11,146 bases of DNA from JAJPJX01 sp964568355 (lineage in GTDB: Bacteria; Acidobacteriota; Terriglobia; Bryobacterales; Bryobacteraceae). The stretch's first letter is position 1, and each line of letters opens with the position of its first letter. Of this stretch, positions 1-5,791 are shown piece by piece. Under the pieces are notes generated by a model. It was not told the DNA's origin and did not search any database. It saw nothing but the letters and a program-made list of their open reading frames with translations. The position numbers and the translations under genes were made by a program. The DNA lies in NCBI GenBank assembly GCA_964568355.1, contig CAZMRK010000840.1, forward strand, positions 1 to 11,146, read 5' to 3'.

Positions 1-47
1 CTATCTCCGTCCTGTGCCCGCTTAATCAGCTCGAAATCGACCAACAT
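1..47 (-). CDS. N-terminus of a possible ECF-type sigma-70 factor (partial, runs off the left edge)
   Basis: Reading the minus strand from an ATG at 47 gives MLVDFELIKRAQDGD and then leaves the window. The pattern of a short lead, hydrophobic-Ile/Val-Lys/Arg-Arg-Ala-Gln-x-Gly-Asp is the usual opening of region 2 in extracytoplasmic-function sigma factors. Only 15 codons are visible, so this is recognition from a short motif and not a domain match. There is no strong ribosome binding site before the ATG. A TG-G-TATACG extended -10 candidate lies at 73-81 on the minus strand. The frame stays open upstream of the ATG, but the only alternative start seen is a TTG at 95. The gene is divergent from gmd with about 146 bases between them. 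It could also be another helical protein with a similar start. Confidence 0.38.
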   Translation of the reverse strand, partial: MLVDFELIKRAQDGD

Positions 48-159
48 GCCGCACCGCGTCGGCCGGCAATTGCGTATACCATCACTTTCGTTCAAGTAGG
101 CGTACCGGCAACCTCCCAGGTTACAAGGGTTTGGCAGGGAAAGGCAAAGAACCAGCAAA

Positions 160-182
160 AGCAGGGCTTAGCCGGCCCTGTT
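160..182. promoter_or_regulatory. Inverted repeat immediately upstream of gmd
   Basis: CAGGGC (162-167) and GCCCTG (175-180) are perfect complements separated by seven bases. A G-T and an A-T pair extend them outward to 160-182. There is no T-run after the repeat, so it does not look like a terminator. It overlaps the TG of the proposed extended -10 of gmd and ends 11 bases before the start codon. It could be an operator or an mRNA/DNA hairpin; no regulator is identified. Confidence 0.3.
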
Positions 183-187
183 ACATT
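179..187 (+). promoter_or_regulatory. Extended -10 promoter candidate for gmd (leaderless)
   Basis: TG-T-TACATT fits an extended -10 element. Six bases (188-193) separate the hexamer from the ATG at 194, which is where transcription would be expected to begin, so the mRNA would be leaderless. No recognisable -35 lies 17 bases upstream. The sequence match is seen directly; promoter activity is inferred. Confidence 0.35.
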
Positions 188-193
188 GTAGGG

Positions 194-1213
194 ATGGCTG
201 CGCGCGCCCTCATCACCGGGATCACCGGGCAGGATGGATCCTACCTGGCAGAGCTTTTGCTTTCCAGGGGTTATGAGGTGCACGGAATTGTGCGGCGGGT
301 GGCGCTGGAGGATCCGGAGAATCGCCTCTCCCGGATTCAGAAGATCCGGGATTCTCTGGTGCTGCACGCGGCCTCGCTTGAAAGCTATGCCAGCCTCCAC
401 CAGGTGGTGGCGGATGTGGCGCCGGACGAGTGCTATCATCTGGCGGCGCAGAGCTTCGTGAGCTATTCCTTCGACGATGAATTCTCCACGCTCAACGTCA
501 ACATCAACGGTACCCACTATCTGCTGGCCGCTCTCAAGAATCTCGCCCCCCAATGCCGGGTTTATTTCGCCGGATCGAGTGAAATGTTCGGCAATGCGCA
601 GGAAGTGCCGCAGCATGAGAAAGTGCCATTCCGGCCGCGGTCGCCATACGGCATCAGCAAGGTAGCGGGATTTCACCTGACCTGCAACTATCGTGAAGCC
701 TATGGCCTGCACGCTTCGAGCGGCATCCTGTTCAACCATGAATCGCCCCGCCGCGGATATGAATTCGTGACCCGCAAGATTACGGCGGGAGTGGCGCGGA
801 TTCTGAGCGGCCGCGCCCGCGAACTGCGCCTGGGGAACCTGGAGGCGCGGCGCGATTGGGGGCATGCGCGCGAGTACGTGGAAGCCATGTGGCTCATGCT
901 GCAACAACCATCCCCGGACGATTACGTGATCGCCTCCGGCGAGACCCATTCGGTGCGGGAATTCGCCGAGCTGGCGTTCGCCTACGTGGGCCTCGATTAT
1001 CGCAATTACGTGATTCAGGACCCGGAACTCTATCGTCCGGCCGAAGTGAACCTGCTTCAGGGCGACGCCACCAAGGCGCGCAAGAGCTTCGGGTGGGTGC
1101 CGCGCACGCATTTTCCGGAGCTGGTTCGCGAGATGGTGGAAGCGGATTGCCGCGGTCTCCATGTAACCCTGCCGAACATGGAGATCCCGGCTAAATCCTC
1201 CGTCCTGCTTTGA
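194..1213 (+). CDS. gmd: GDP-mannose 4,6-dehydratase
   Basis: This 339-residue cytosolic NADP-dependent short-chain dehydrogenase converts GDP-mannose to GDP-4-keto-6-deoxymannose. That product is the branch point to GDP-fucose, GDP-rhamnose and related deoxyhexoses for polysaccharides. The Rossmann motif is at residues 9-15 (G-I-T-G-Q-D-G). The active-site set is Ser128, Glu130 (SSEMFG), Tyr152 and Lys156 (PYGISK), with Ser in the place of the Thr found in E. coli Gmd. The family signature NHESPRRG is at 181-188, and an ARRDWGHA stretch typical of Gmd is at 218-225. Length is normal for the family. ATG 194 is chosen because the Rossmann strand begins four residues later; an upstream extension to TTG 131 would add an unrelated 21-residue tail. 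No downstream epimerase/reductase (fcl, rmd) or glycosyltransferase follows, so the final sugar cannot be told. Confidence 0.95.
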   Translation: MAARALITGITGQDGSYLAELLLSRGYEVHGIVRRVALEDPENRLSRIQKIRDSLVLHAASLESYASLHQVVADVAPDECYHLAAQSFVSYSFDDEFSTLNVNINGTHYLLAALKNLAPQCRVYFAGSSEMFGNAQEVPQHEKVPFRPRSPYGISKVAGFHLTCNYREAYGLHASSGILFNHESPRRGYEFVTRKITAGVARILSGRARELRLGNLEARRDWGHAREYVEAMWLMLQQPSPDDYVIASGETHSVREFAELAFAYVGLDYRNYVIQDPELYRPAEVNLLQGDATKARKSFGWVPRTHFPELVREMVEADCRGLHVTLPNMEIPAKSSVLL

Positions 1214-1219
1214 TACAAT
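1211..1219 (+). promoter_or_regulatory. Extended -10 promoter candidate for the 2-hydroxyacid dehydrogenase gene
   Basis: TG-A-TACAAT is a close extended -10 match (five of six bases in the hexamer). It begins inside the gmd stop codon. Transcription would start near 1226, leaving a leader of about 41 bases that contains the GGGAGG ribosome binding site at 1254-1259. No convincing -35 is visible. Confidence 0.45.
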
Positions 1220-1266
1220 GCGCCGAAGCGGGACGGCGATCGACCAGCCGTCCGGGAGGTGGAACC

Positions 1267-2262
1267 GTGAAAAGATTCACACTTCTATTGCTGGCCGTTG
1301 CCGCCGTGGCTGCGGGCGCTTCCAAAAAGGTGGTGGTGATCGGCATGGATCACCAGGCCTTGCAGGAGTTCCAGAGCGTCAGCACAGAGGTAAAAGTAGA
1401 GCCAGCCGATTCCAGCCGGCTTCTGGACCAGGTAGCCGATGCCGATGCGATCTTCGGAACAATCAATCCCAAACTCTTCCACGCAGCCAAGAAACTAAAG
1501 TGGGTCCAAGTCTATAGTGCAGGCGTGGAGACCTACCGGTTTCCGGAATTCATCAACAGCCAGGTGACGCTCACCAATTGCAAGGTGATCCAAGGTCCGG
1601 AGATCGCCGATCATGCGCTCTCGCTGCTGCTGGCCCTCACGCGGGACCTGTACCAGGTGATTCCGCGGCGGACCGAGGAGCGCTGGCGGCGCGGCGAATA
1701 CCATCCGATCGAGCTGCGCGGCAAGACCGCCGTGGTGGTGGGGGTAGGCGGCATCGGCTCCCAGATCGCTCAGCGCGCGCACGCCTTTGGAATGCGGGTG
1801 ATCGGTGTGGACCCGAAGGAGATGCCATTCAACGACTACGTGAGCAAGATGGTTTTTCCGGACCAGATCGACCGTGTGATTCCGCAGGCCGATGTGCTGT
1901 TCGTCTCCGCTCCCCTGACTCCCGAGAGCAAAGGCATGATCGGGGCCAAGCAGTTCTCGATGATGAAGAAGGGATCGTATTTTATCGCCGTGTCGCGCGG
2001 CGGCCTGTACGATACGGCGGCGCTGGTGAAGGCGCTCGACGAAGGACGGCTGGCGGGCGCCGGCATGGATGTCACCAATCCGGAGCCGCTGCCGTCCGGG
2101 CATCCGCTCTGGAAATTTCCCAACGTGATCATCACGCCGCACATTGCCGGTCAGTCAGACGGAATTGAGGCGCGCCGCGTGGAATTAATTAAGGAAAATA
2201 TCGCCCGCTTCGCCAAGGGCGAGACACTGATCAACATCGTGGACAAGCAAAAGGGCTACTAA
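1267..2262 (+). CDS. D-isomer-specific 2-hydroxyacid dehydrogenase with an N-terminal signal peptide
   Basis: This 331-residue protein is of the D-2-hydroxyacid dehydrogenase family, which interconverts 2-oxoacids and D-2-hydroxyacids using NAD(H). The nucleotide motif G159-V-G-G-I-G164 is followed by Asp182 at the end of the next strand, which favours NAD over NADP. The catalytic set is Arg244 (SRGG), Glu273 (NPEP) and His292 (TPHIAG). The true substrate is not evident. The odd part is residues 1-18: Lys-Arg, a Leu/Ala-rich hydrophobic run and an A-G-A site, which is a typical Sec signal peptide placed ahead of the first catalytic-domain strand (KKVVVIG). The GTG start at 1267 is supported by GGGAGG six to seven bases upstream. 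A start without the signal would need GTG 1330, where no comparable ribosome site exists. Export of an NAD-dependent enzyme is unusual. The family is certain; location and substrate are not. Confidence 0.88.
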   Translation: MKRFTLLLLAVAAVAAGASKKVVVIGMDHQALQEFQSVSTEVKVEPADSSRLLDQVADADAIFGTINPKLFHAAKKLKWVQVYSAGVETYRFPEFINSQVTLTNCKVIQGPEIADHALSLLLALTRDLYQVIPRRTEERWRRGEYHPIELRGKTAVVVGVGGIGSQIAQRAHAFGMRVIGVDPKEMPFNDYVSKMVFPDQIDRVIPQADVLFVSAPLTPESKGMIGAKQFSMMKKGSYFIAVSRGGLYDTAALVKALDEGRLAGAGMDVTNPEPLPSGHPLWKFPNVIITPHIAGQSDGIEARRVELIKENIARFAKGETLINIVDKQKGY

Positions 2263-2744
2263 GCCGGTCCCACTGCGGCGGGTTCCCATCGCATCCGCAG
2301 GTAGGGATCTTCGCCGCTTTCTATCTGGAAACCCAGCCTCTGGTAGAAGCGTACAGCAGGGCTGTGTTTCCACACCTGCAGGCGGAGCGGCCTGCCCATT
2401 GCGGCGGCATCTGCCATCAGGCTGCTGACGAGTCTGGTGCCGATGCCGCGGTTGCGCGCCTCCGGCAGCAGGGCGATATCCACCAGGCGCACTTCATTCG
2501 GGGAAGAAGCCACCAGCAGCCGCCCGACGGCTTTTCCCTGCTCCATCACAATGCGATGAACGGCCTGGGGGAAGGACGCCTCGTACTGCAGGGACTGCGC
2601 CCGAAACTGCATGCGAAGAAGCGGCGCGAGCACGGATTCGCCGCCGGGCAAGGCCGCCAGTTCGCTGCGCGCGGCGCGGAACAGCGAGAACAAAAACTCG
2701 TCGTCCGCCGGGGCCGCCAGGCGGAGGACAATGCCGTTCTCCAT
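2259..2744 (-). CDS. GNAT family N-acetyltransferase
   Basis: This 161-residue GCN5-related acetyltransferase transfers acetyl from acetyl-CoA to an amine. Motif A with the acetyl-CoA pyrophosphate loop is at residues 86-110, with R97-N-R-G-I-G102 preceded by LVDIALLPEA. The C-terminal half has the usual NSPA-like helix (HSPAVRFYQRLGF, 127-139). The conserved N-terminal stretch around LLRMQFRAQSLQY (42-54) marks a subfamily that I recall as often lying beside tail-collar (MdpB-like) genes; such a gene is present here at 5094, about 2.3 kb away. The substrate is unknown. ATG 2744 has GGGGAG about ten bases upstream (2755-2760), and a TATAGT -10 candidate lies at 2765-2770 on the minus strand. 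The stop overlaps the convergent dehydrogenase stop by three bases, so neither gene has a private terminator. Confidence 0.88.
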   Translation of the reverse strand: MENGIVLRLAAPADDEFLFSLFRAARSELAALPGGESVLAPLLRMQFRAQSLQYEASFPQAVHRIVMEQGKAVGRLLVASSPNEVRLVDIALLPEARNRGIGTRLVSSLMADAAAMGRPLRLQVWKHSPAVRFYQRLGFQIESGEDPYLRMRWEPAAVGPA

Positions 2745-2931
2745 GAAATCGAAGCTCCCCGGCTACTATAACCGAATCTCAGGTAAATAATCCCCGCGTA
2801 AATTACAGGCCTATAGACCTGACCAGTACTAGATATCCGCAAAATTCGCTGCACTCGGGGCGATTTCCTGATAATCTTGAGCCGACAAGCACGCACAATT
2901 TGCCGCGAATATCGCGTTAGGAGAGCAGCAA

Positions 2932-3600
2932 ATGGACCGCAGTTTCTGGTGGAAGAGCCTCGTCTCGGCTGCGCTGATGCTGGTGTCGGCGCACTCCTTG
3001 CGGGCCGACATGATTTCATTCTCGGGGGTCTTTACTCAAGACGATAACATCCTGGTCATCCCCTTCCGCCTGGACTCCACCACGGCGGTCGTGCTCCGAA
3101 CATGGTCGTTCGCCGGTGGCGTCAACGCGAATTCTCAAACGATTCCGGCAGGCGGGTTCGCACCCGTGCTATCGCTATTCGACGAAACCGGCAGCCTGCT
3201 GGCGAGTGATCACAACGGCGGGACCGGCGCCTGCGGTCCGCGCGCGGAGGACCCGGCCTCGCATTTCTGCTGGGATGCGTACCTAGATCCCACGCTCACG
3301 GCCGGAAATTATACGCTCACCTTGACCGAAGATGACAATATTGCCGCCGGCGCGACACTCGCCGATGGATTTACCGAAGAGGGAAATGGAAATTTTACGG
3401 GACCATTATTCCTCGGCCCCGGGGGCACCGGGCTTTCCTTCATCCTGGCCGATGGCAGCGCGCGTACGGCGCAGTGGGCCGTGGACCTGGAAGGCGTGAG
3501 CGCGGCGTACGTGGTGCCCGAACCGGCCCCGGCACTGCTGGCCTTCGCCGGCTTGCTGTGGCTGCTGGGCCGGCGCCGCAAAATAGTCCCCGCCCGTTAG
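2932..3600 (+). CDS. DVUA0089-like PEP-CTERM surface protein
   Basis: This 222-residue exported protein has a signal peptide at residues 1-25 (WWK, hydrophobic run, LRA before Asp26). The mature part is rich in Gly, Asp and Thr: FSGVFTQDDNI, then LRTWSFAGGVNAN, GGFAPVLSLFDETGSLLA and LTAGNYTLTL. This order matches the DVUA0089 family of beta-rich secreted proteins. The C-terminus is a PEP-CTERM sorting tail: V195-P-E-P, a 15-residue hydrophobic segment and Arg-Arg-Arg-Lys. Such tails are recognised by an exosortase, and none is in this window. Two cysteines (GACG and HFCW, about residues 102-115) could form a disulfide. AGGAG at 2919-2923 lies eight bases before the ATG. The next gene begins 45 bases after the stop on the same strand, so the two may be co-transcribed. 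Role: probably envelope or matrix-associated; specific function unknown. Confidence 0.87.
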   Translation: MDRSFWWKSLVSAALMLVSAHSLRADMISFSGVFTQDDNILVIPFRLDSTTAVVLRTWSFAGGVNANSQTIPAGGFAPVLSLFDETGSLLASDHNGGTGACGPRAEDPASHFCWDAYLDPTLTAGNYTLTLTEDDNIAAGATLADGFTEEGNGNFTGPLFLGPGGTGLSFILADGSARTAQWAVDLEGVSAAYVVPEPAPALLAFAGLLWLLGRRRKIVPAR

Positions 3601-3645
3601 TTGTTCCGGTATCGATCTGGCATTCCACGGAAATTGGAGTACAGC

Positions 3646-4899
3646 ATGACGACTCGACGATTGTGTGAAGCAGGCATCCTCGCGCTGGCCGGGTTGGCAC
3701 TATTGCCGACAGCCGGCCGCGCACAAACGGCGCCATTGACGGCAGACACCTACGTGAGCAGTACAAACCCGGCGTTAAATTTCGGAACCGTGAACACACT
3801 CAATATAGGAGGAGGCAGCCGGGCATTTCTGCAGTTCGATCTGTCTTCGCTGCCCGCCGGCACTACCGCTTCGGAAGTAACCAAGGCATCGCTGGTGCTT
3901 TACGTAAACCGGATCGGTGTCGCCGGTTCGGTAGATCTGGCCCAGGTGACCGGCGCCTGGGGCGAGTACACGGCCACCTTCAATGCTCCTCCGACTGTAT
4001 CCGCTGGCGTGGAAACAACGTTTGCGGTGAGCCAGGGCAGCACGTTTCTGAGCGTGGATGTGACCAACCTGGTGAAATCATGGATCACCAGTCCGGCGAC
4101 AAACAACGGCATCAGCCTGACGGCAGCCAGCGCCACACCAGCCGCGGTGATCTTTTTTGACAGCAAGGAAAACGCCAGCACCAGCCATCCGGCGACACTC
4201 GCGATCACTCTGGCTTCGGCCGGTCCGCAGGGGCCGCCGGGAGAGACCGGTCCCGCAGGACCTCAGGGACCGGCTGGGCCAGCGGGACCTGCCGGAGAGA
4301 CGGGCGCAACCGGACCGCAGGGTCCCGAGGGACCGCAAGGGCCGGCTGGACCAGCAGGCCCAACCGGCGCGACCGGGGCGACGGGGGCAGTTGGACCAGC
4401 AGGGCCTACCGGGCCAACTGGACCGGCGGGACCGATCGGACCAGCCGGGCCCATCGGGCTAACTGGGCCGGCAGGGCCCACGGGGCCAGCAGGACCGCAG
4501 GGACCTGGCGGGCCCGCCACTTTGTTCGGCATCAACCTGAACATCCCGGGACAGGCAACATTCTTCGTTTCGCCGAACGGCACCAACAGCACCGGCACGA
4601 CAGCGGCAGCCGGCGACATCATCATGCCTGCGGCGTGCACCTTCGATTCTTTGTACACGCTCGCCAACGCCACCTCTGGTTCCGGGACCGCCACCGTCAC
4701 GCTATACAAGAACGACGCCGCTACGAACCTATCCTGTTCCAACACCGTAGCGGTCGGCAGCAATACCCAGTGTCACGATCCCAACGGCGCGACAACGGAT
4801 GCAGTGGCGGTCGAGGCGGGAGACCTGGTGGCGGTACGGGTCGCATGGTCGGGCAGCGCGCCGTTTGGCCGCCTGGCGATCTCCCTGCACTGCCGCTAG
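3646..4899 (+). CDS. Secreted DNRLRE-domain/collagen-like fibre protein
   Basis: This 417-residue exported protein has four parts. A signal peptide spans residues 1-25 (ends GRA before Gln). Residues 26-190 resemble the DNRLRE beta-sandwich domain (ADTYVSS near the start, FLQFDLSSLP, SLVLYVNR, VDVTNLVKSW, ISLTAAS), typical of secreted wall-binding proteins. Residues 193-291 are 33 unbroken Gly-X-Y triplets, which should form a collagen triple helix. The last 126 residues are a Thr/Ser/Ala-rich beta-type domain with four cysteines (PAAC, LSCS, TQCH and HC at the end), probably a trimerising or exposed head. The collagen part has no Lys or Arg, only three acidic residues, and Thr at 10 of 33 Y positions. 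ATG 3646 is chosen because GGAG at 3636-3639 sits six bases upstream and the signal peptide starts there. Function is inferred to be an extracellular stalk or adhesin. Confidence 0.85.
   Translation: MTTRRLCEAGILALAGLALLPTAGRAQTAPLTADTYVSSTNPALNFGTVNTLNIGGGSRAFLQFDLSSLPAGTTASEVTKASLVLYVNRIGVAGSVDLAQVTGAWGEYTATFNAPPTVSAGVETTFAVSQGSTFLSVDVTNLVKSWITSPATNNGISLTAASATPAAVIFFDSKENASTSHPATLAITLASAGPQGPPGETGPAGPQGPAGPAGPAGETGATGPQGPEGPQGPAGPAGPTGATGATGAVGPAGPTGPTGPAGPIGPAGPIGLTGPAGPTGPAGPQGPGGPATLFGINLNIPGQATFFVSPNGTNSTGTTAAAGDIIMPAACTFDSLYTLANATSGSGTATVTLYKNDAATNLSCSNTVAVGSNTQCHDPNGATTDAVAVEAGDLVAVRVAWSGSAPFGRLAISLHCR
4222..4518 (+). repeat. Gly-X-Y collagen triplet repeat region (33 triplets)
   Basis: Ninety-nine consecutive codons read Gly-X-Y without interruption. 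GPA, GPQ and GPT are the main triplets, and GAT, GET, GPI, GPP, GPE, GLT, GAV and GPG make up the rest. At the DNA level this is a GC-rich nine-base-scale repeat that varies at third positions, so it is diverged and not a recent perfect amplification. Such tracts can change length by slippage. Confidence 0.93.
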
Positions 4900-4961
4900 A
4901 GCTACTGTGTTACAAAACTGGCGGCTAAGATACCAAGCCTTGTGGGGCCGATTCAGCCGGC

Positions 4962-5022
4962 GCCGGACTTCAGTCCGGCAAACCGTGCGCCGGTTCAAAC
5001 CGGCGCGCAGGCTGAAGCCCGC
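4962..5022. repeat. REP-like cluster of three short palindromes
   Basis: Three adjacent inverted repeats lie in the gap between the collagen-like and collar genes. The first is GCCGGACT/AGTCCGGC (4962-4969 and 4972-4979, perfect). The second is GCGCCGGTT/AACCGGCGC (4987-4995 and 4998-5006, perfect, extendable by a G-T and a G-C pair). The third is GGCT/AGCC (5010-5019), flanked by one mismatch and two more pairs, so a decayed copy. Each is centred on TTCA or TGAA. No T-run follows, so a simple intrinsic terminator is unlikely. The layout resembles extragenic palindromic (REP/BIME-type) elements. No RAYT transposase is in the window. Confidence 0.65.
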
Positions 5023-5093
5023 CCCACTCGTGCTCTGACGGTGAAGATGGAATCTGGAAAATTCGCAGCACTCGAAAGGAGAAGCGTAACGAA

Positions 5094-5615
5094 ATGTCAG
5101 AACCTTTTTTAGGTGAAATCCGGATGTTCGGCGGAAATTTTGCCCCTCGCGGGTGGGCTTTGTGCAACGGACAGATCCTCCCGATCGCGCAGAACACCGC
5201 ATTGTTCTCGCTGCTGGGGACAACCTACGGCGGCAACGGGCAAACCACATTTGCTCTTCCAAACCTCCAAGGCCGTGTGCCGATTCACTTCGGTCAGGGA
5301 CCGGGCCTGAGCCCTTATACGCTGGGGCAGTCCAGCGGCTCGGAGAACGTTACCCTGCTGACCAGCCAACTTCCCGCGCACAACCACACCATCAATGCTA
5401 CGCAGTCGGCAACCACCAACGATCCAAGTGGAGCGGTGCCCGCCAACGAGGCGGCCAGCAGAACCATGATTTACGGTGGCGCGCCGGACGGGACGGTCAT
5501 GAATCCATCGATGTGCGGCACAACCGGAGGAAACCAGCCGGTACCCATCCTCCAGCCCTACCTCTGCGTGAATTTCATCATCGCGCTGGAAGGTATTTAC
5601 CCCAGCCGCAGTTGA
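5094..5615 (+). CDS. Phage tail-collar domain protein (MdpB-like)
   Basis: This 173-residue protein has the stand-alone tail-collar fold. Residues 6-31 are the canonical opening (LGEIRMFGGNFAPRGWALCN, then GQ and ILPI). The middle carries FALPNLQGRVPI (53-64) and LPAHNHTI (93-100), and the end is QPYLCVNFIIALEGIYPSR (154-172). In phages this domain forms the fibre-attachment collar. Free-standing copies occur in many bacteria, often annotated as microcystin-dependent protein MdpB, with poorly known function. There is no signal peptide and no other phage gene nearby, so a prophage is not supported. An AAAGGAG site (5075-5081) lies 12 bases before the ATG, slightly far. It follows the collagen-like gene after 194 bases that contain the palindrome cluster. 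A surface or fibre-tip role is inference. Confidence 0.9.
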   Translation: MSEPFLGEIRMFGGNFAPRGWALCNGQILPIAQNTALFSLLGTTYGGNGQTTFALPNLQGRVPIHFGQGPGLSPYTLGQSSGSENVTLLTSQLPAHNHTINATQSATTNDPSGAVPANEAASRTMIYGGAPDGTVMNPSMCGTTGGNQPVPILQPYLCVNFIIALEGIYPSRS

Positions 5616-5713
5616 GGCGAGCCGCGCAAGCTTTCTGTTTTCGCCGGTGGGGCGCAGGGATTGGCGCGCCTCACCGTACCTCTTCTAGTTCTCGGGTAGA
5701 TCGACTGCCGTAG

Positions 5714-5726
5714 CCGCACGGTGCGG
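5714..5726. promoter_or_regulatory. 13-base palindrome upstream of the rhomboid gene
   Basis: CCGCAC-G-GTGCGG is a perfect odd-length palindrome. It ends 20 bases before the -10 candidate at 5747, so it would overlap the -35 zone. It could be a regulator binding site, but six-base arms also occur by chance in GC-rich DNA. Confidence 0.25.
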
Positions 5727-5743
5727 TGACGGCGCATTCCTTC

Positions 5744-5752
5744 TGCTATGCT
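5744..5752 (+). promoter_or_regulatory. Extended -10 promoter candidate for the rhomboid-grx-bshB1 group
   Basis: TG-C-TATGCT matches an extended -10. A weak -35-like GTGACG lies at 5726-5731 with 15-base spacing. Transcription would begin near 5759, giving a leader of about 33 bases before the ATG at 5792. Confidence 0.4.
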
Positions 5753-5791
5753 GGGGACAGGCGGCGCTTCACTTCACGTCGGTCCAGTTGC

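Noticed and set aside
92..1162. A 356-codon minus-strand frame covering gmd
   Set aside because: It is the antisense of a well-recognised gmd reading frame. Its protein resembles no family and is rich in His and Arg, as expected for antisense of GC-rich coding DNA.
1495..2142. A 215-codon minus-strand frame inside the dehydrogenase gene
   Set aside because: It lies wholly within a gene with intact catalytic motifs, and its translation is low-complexity His/Arg/Gly with no recognisable domain.
4263..4763. A 166-codon minus-strand frame that also encodes a long Gly-Pro-rich collagen-like protein
   Set aside because: GGN-CCN codon pairs read as Gly-Pro on both strands, so any collagen gene yields an antisense collagen-like frame. 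This frame has no ribosome site or signal peptide, while the plus-strand gene is complete.
4900..5040. CRISPR-like array at the palindrome cluster
   Set aside because: The palindromes differ in sequence and are not direct repeats with uniform spacers.
5094..5615. Prophage or phage remnant suggested by the tail-collar protein
   Set aside because: No capsid, terminase, integrase, baseplate or tail-tube gene is nearby, and the flanks are ordinary host genes. Stand-alone collar proteins are common in bacterial chromosomes.
5614..5672. Long-range stem GAGGCG/CGCCTC after the collar gene as a terminator
   Set aside because: The arms are only six bases, nearly 50 bases apart, and no T-run follows.
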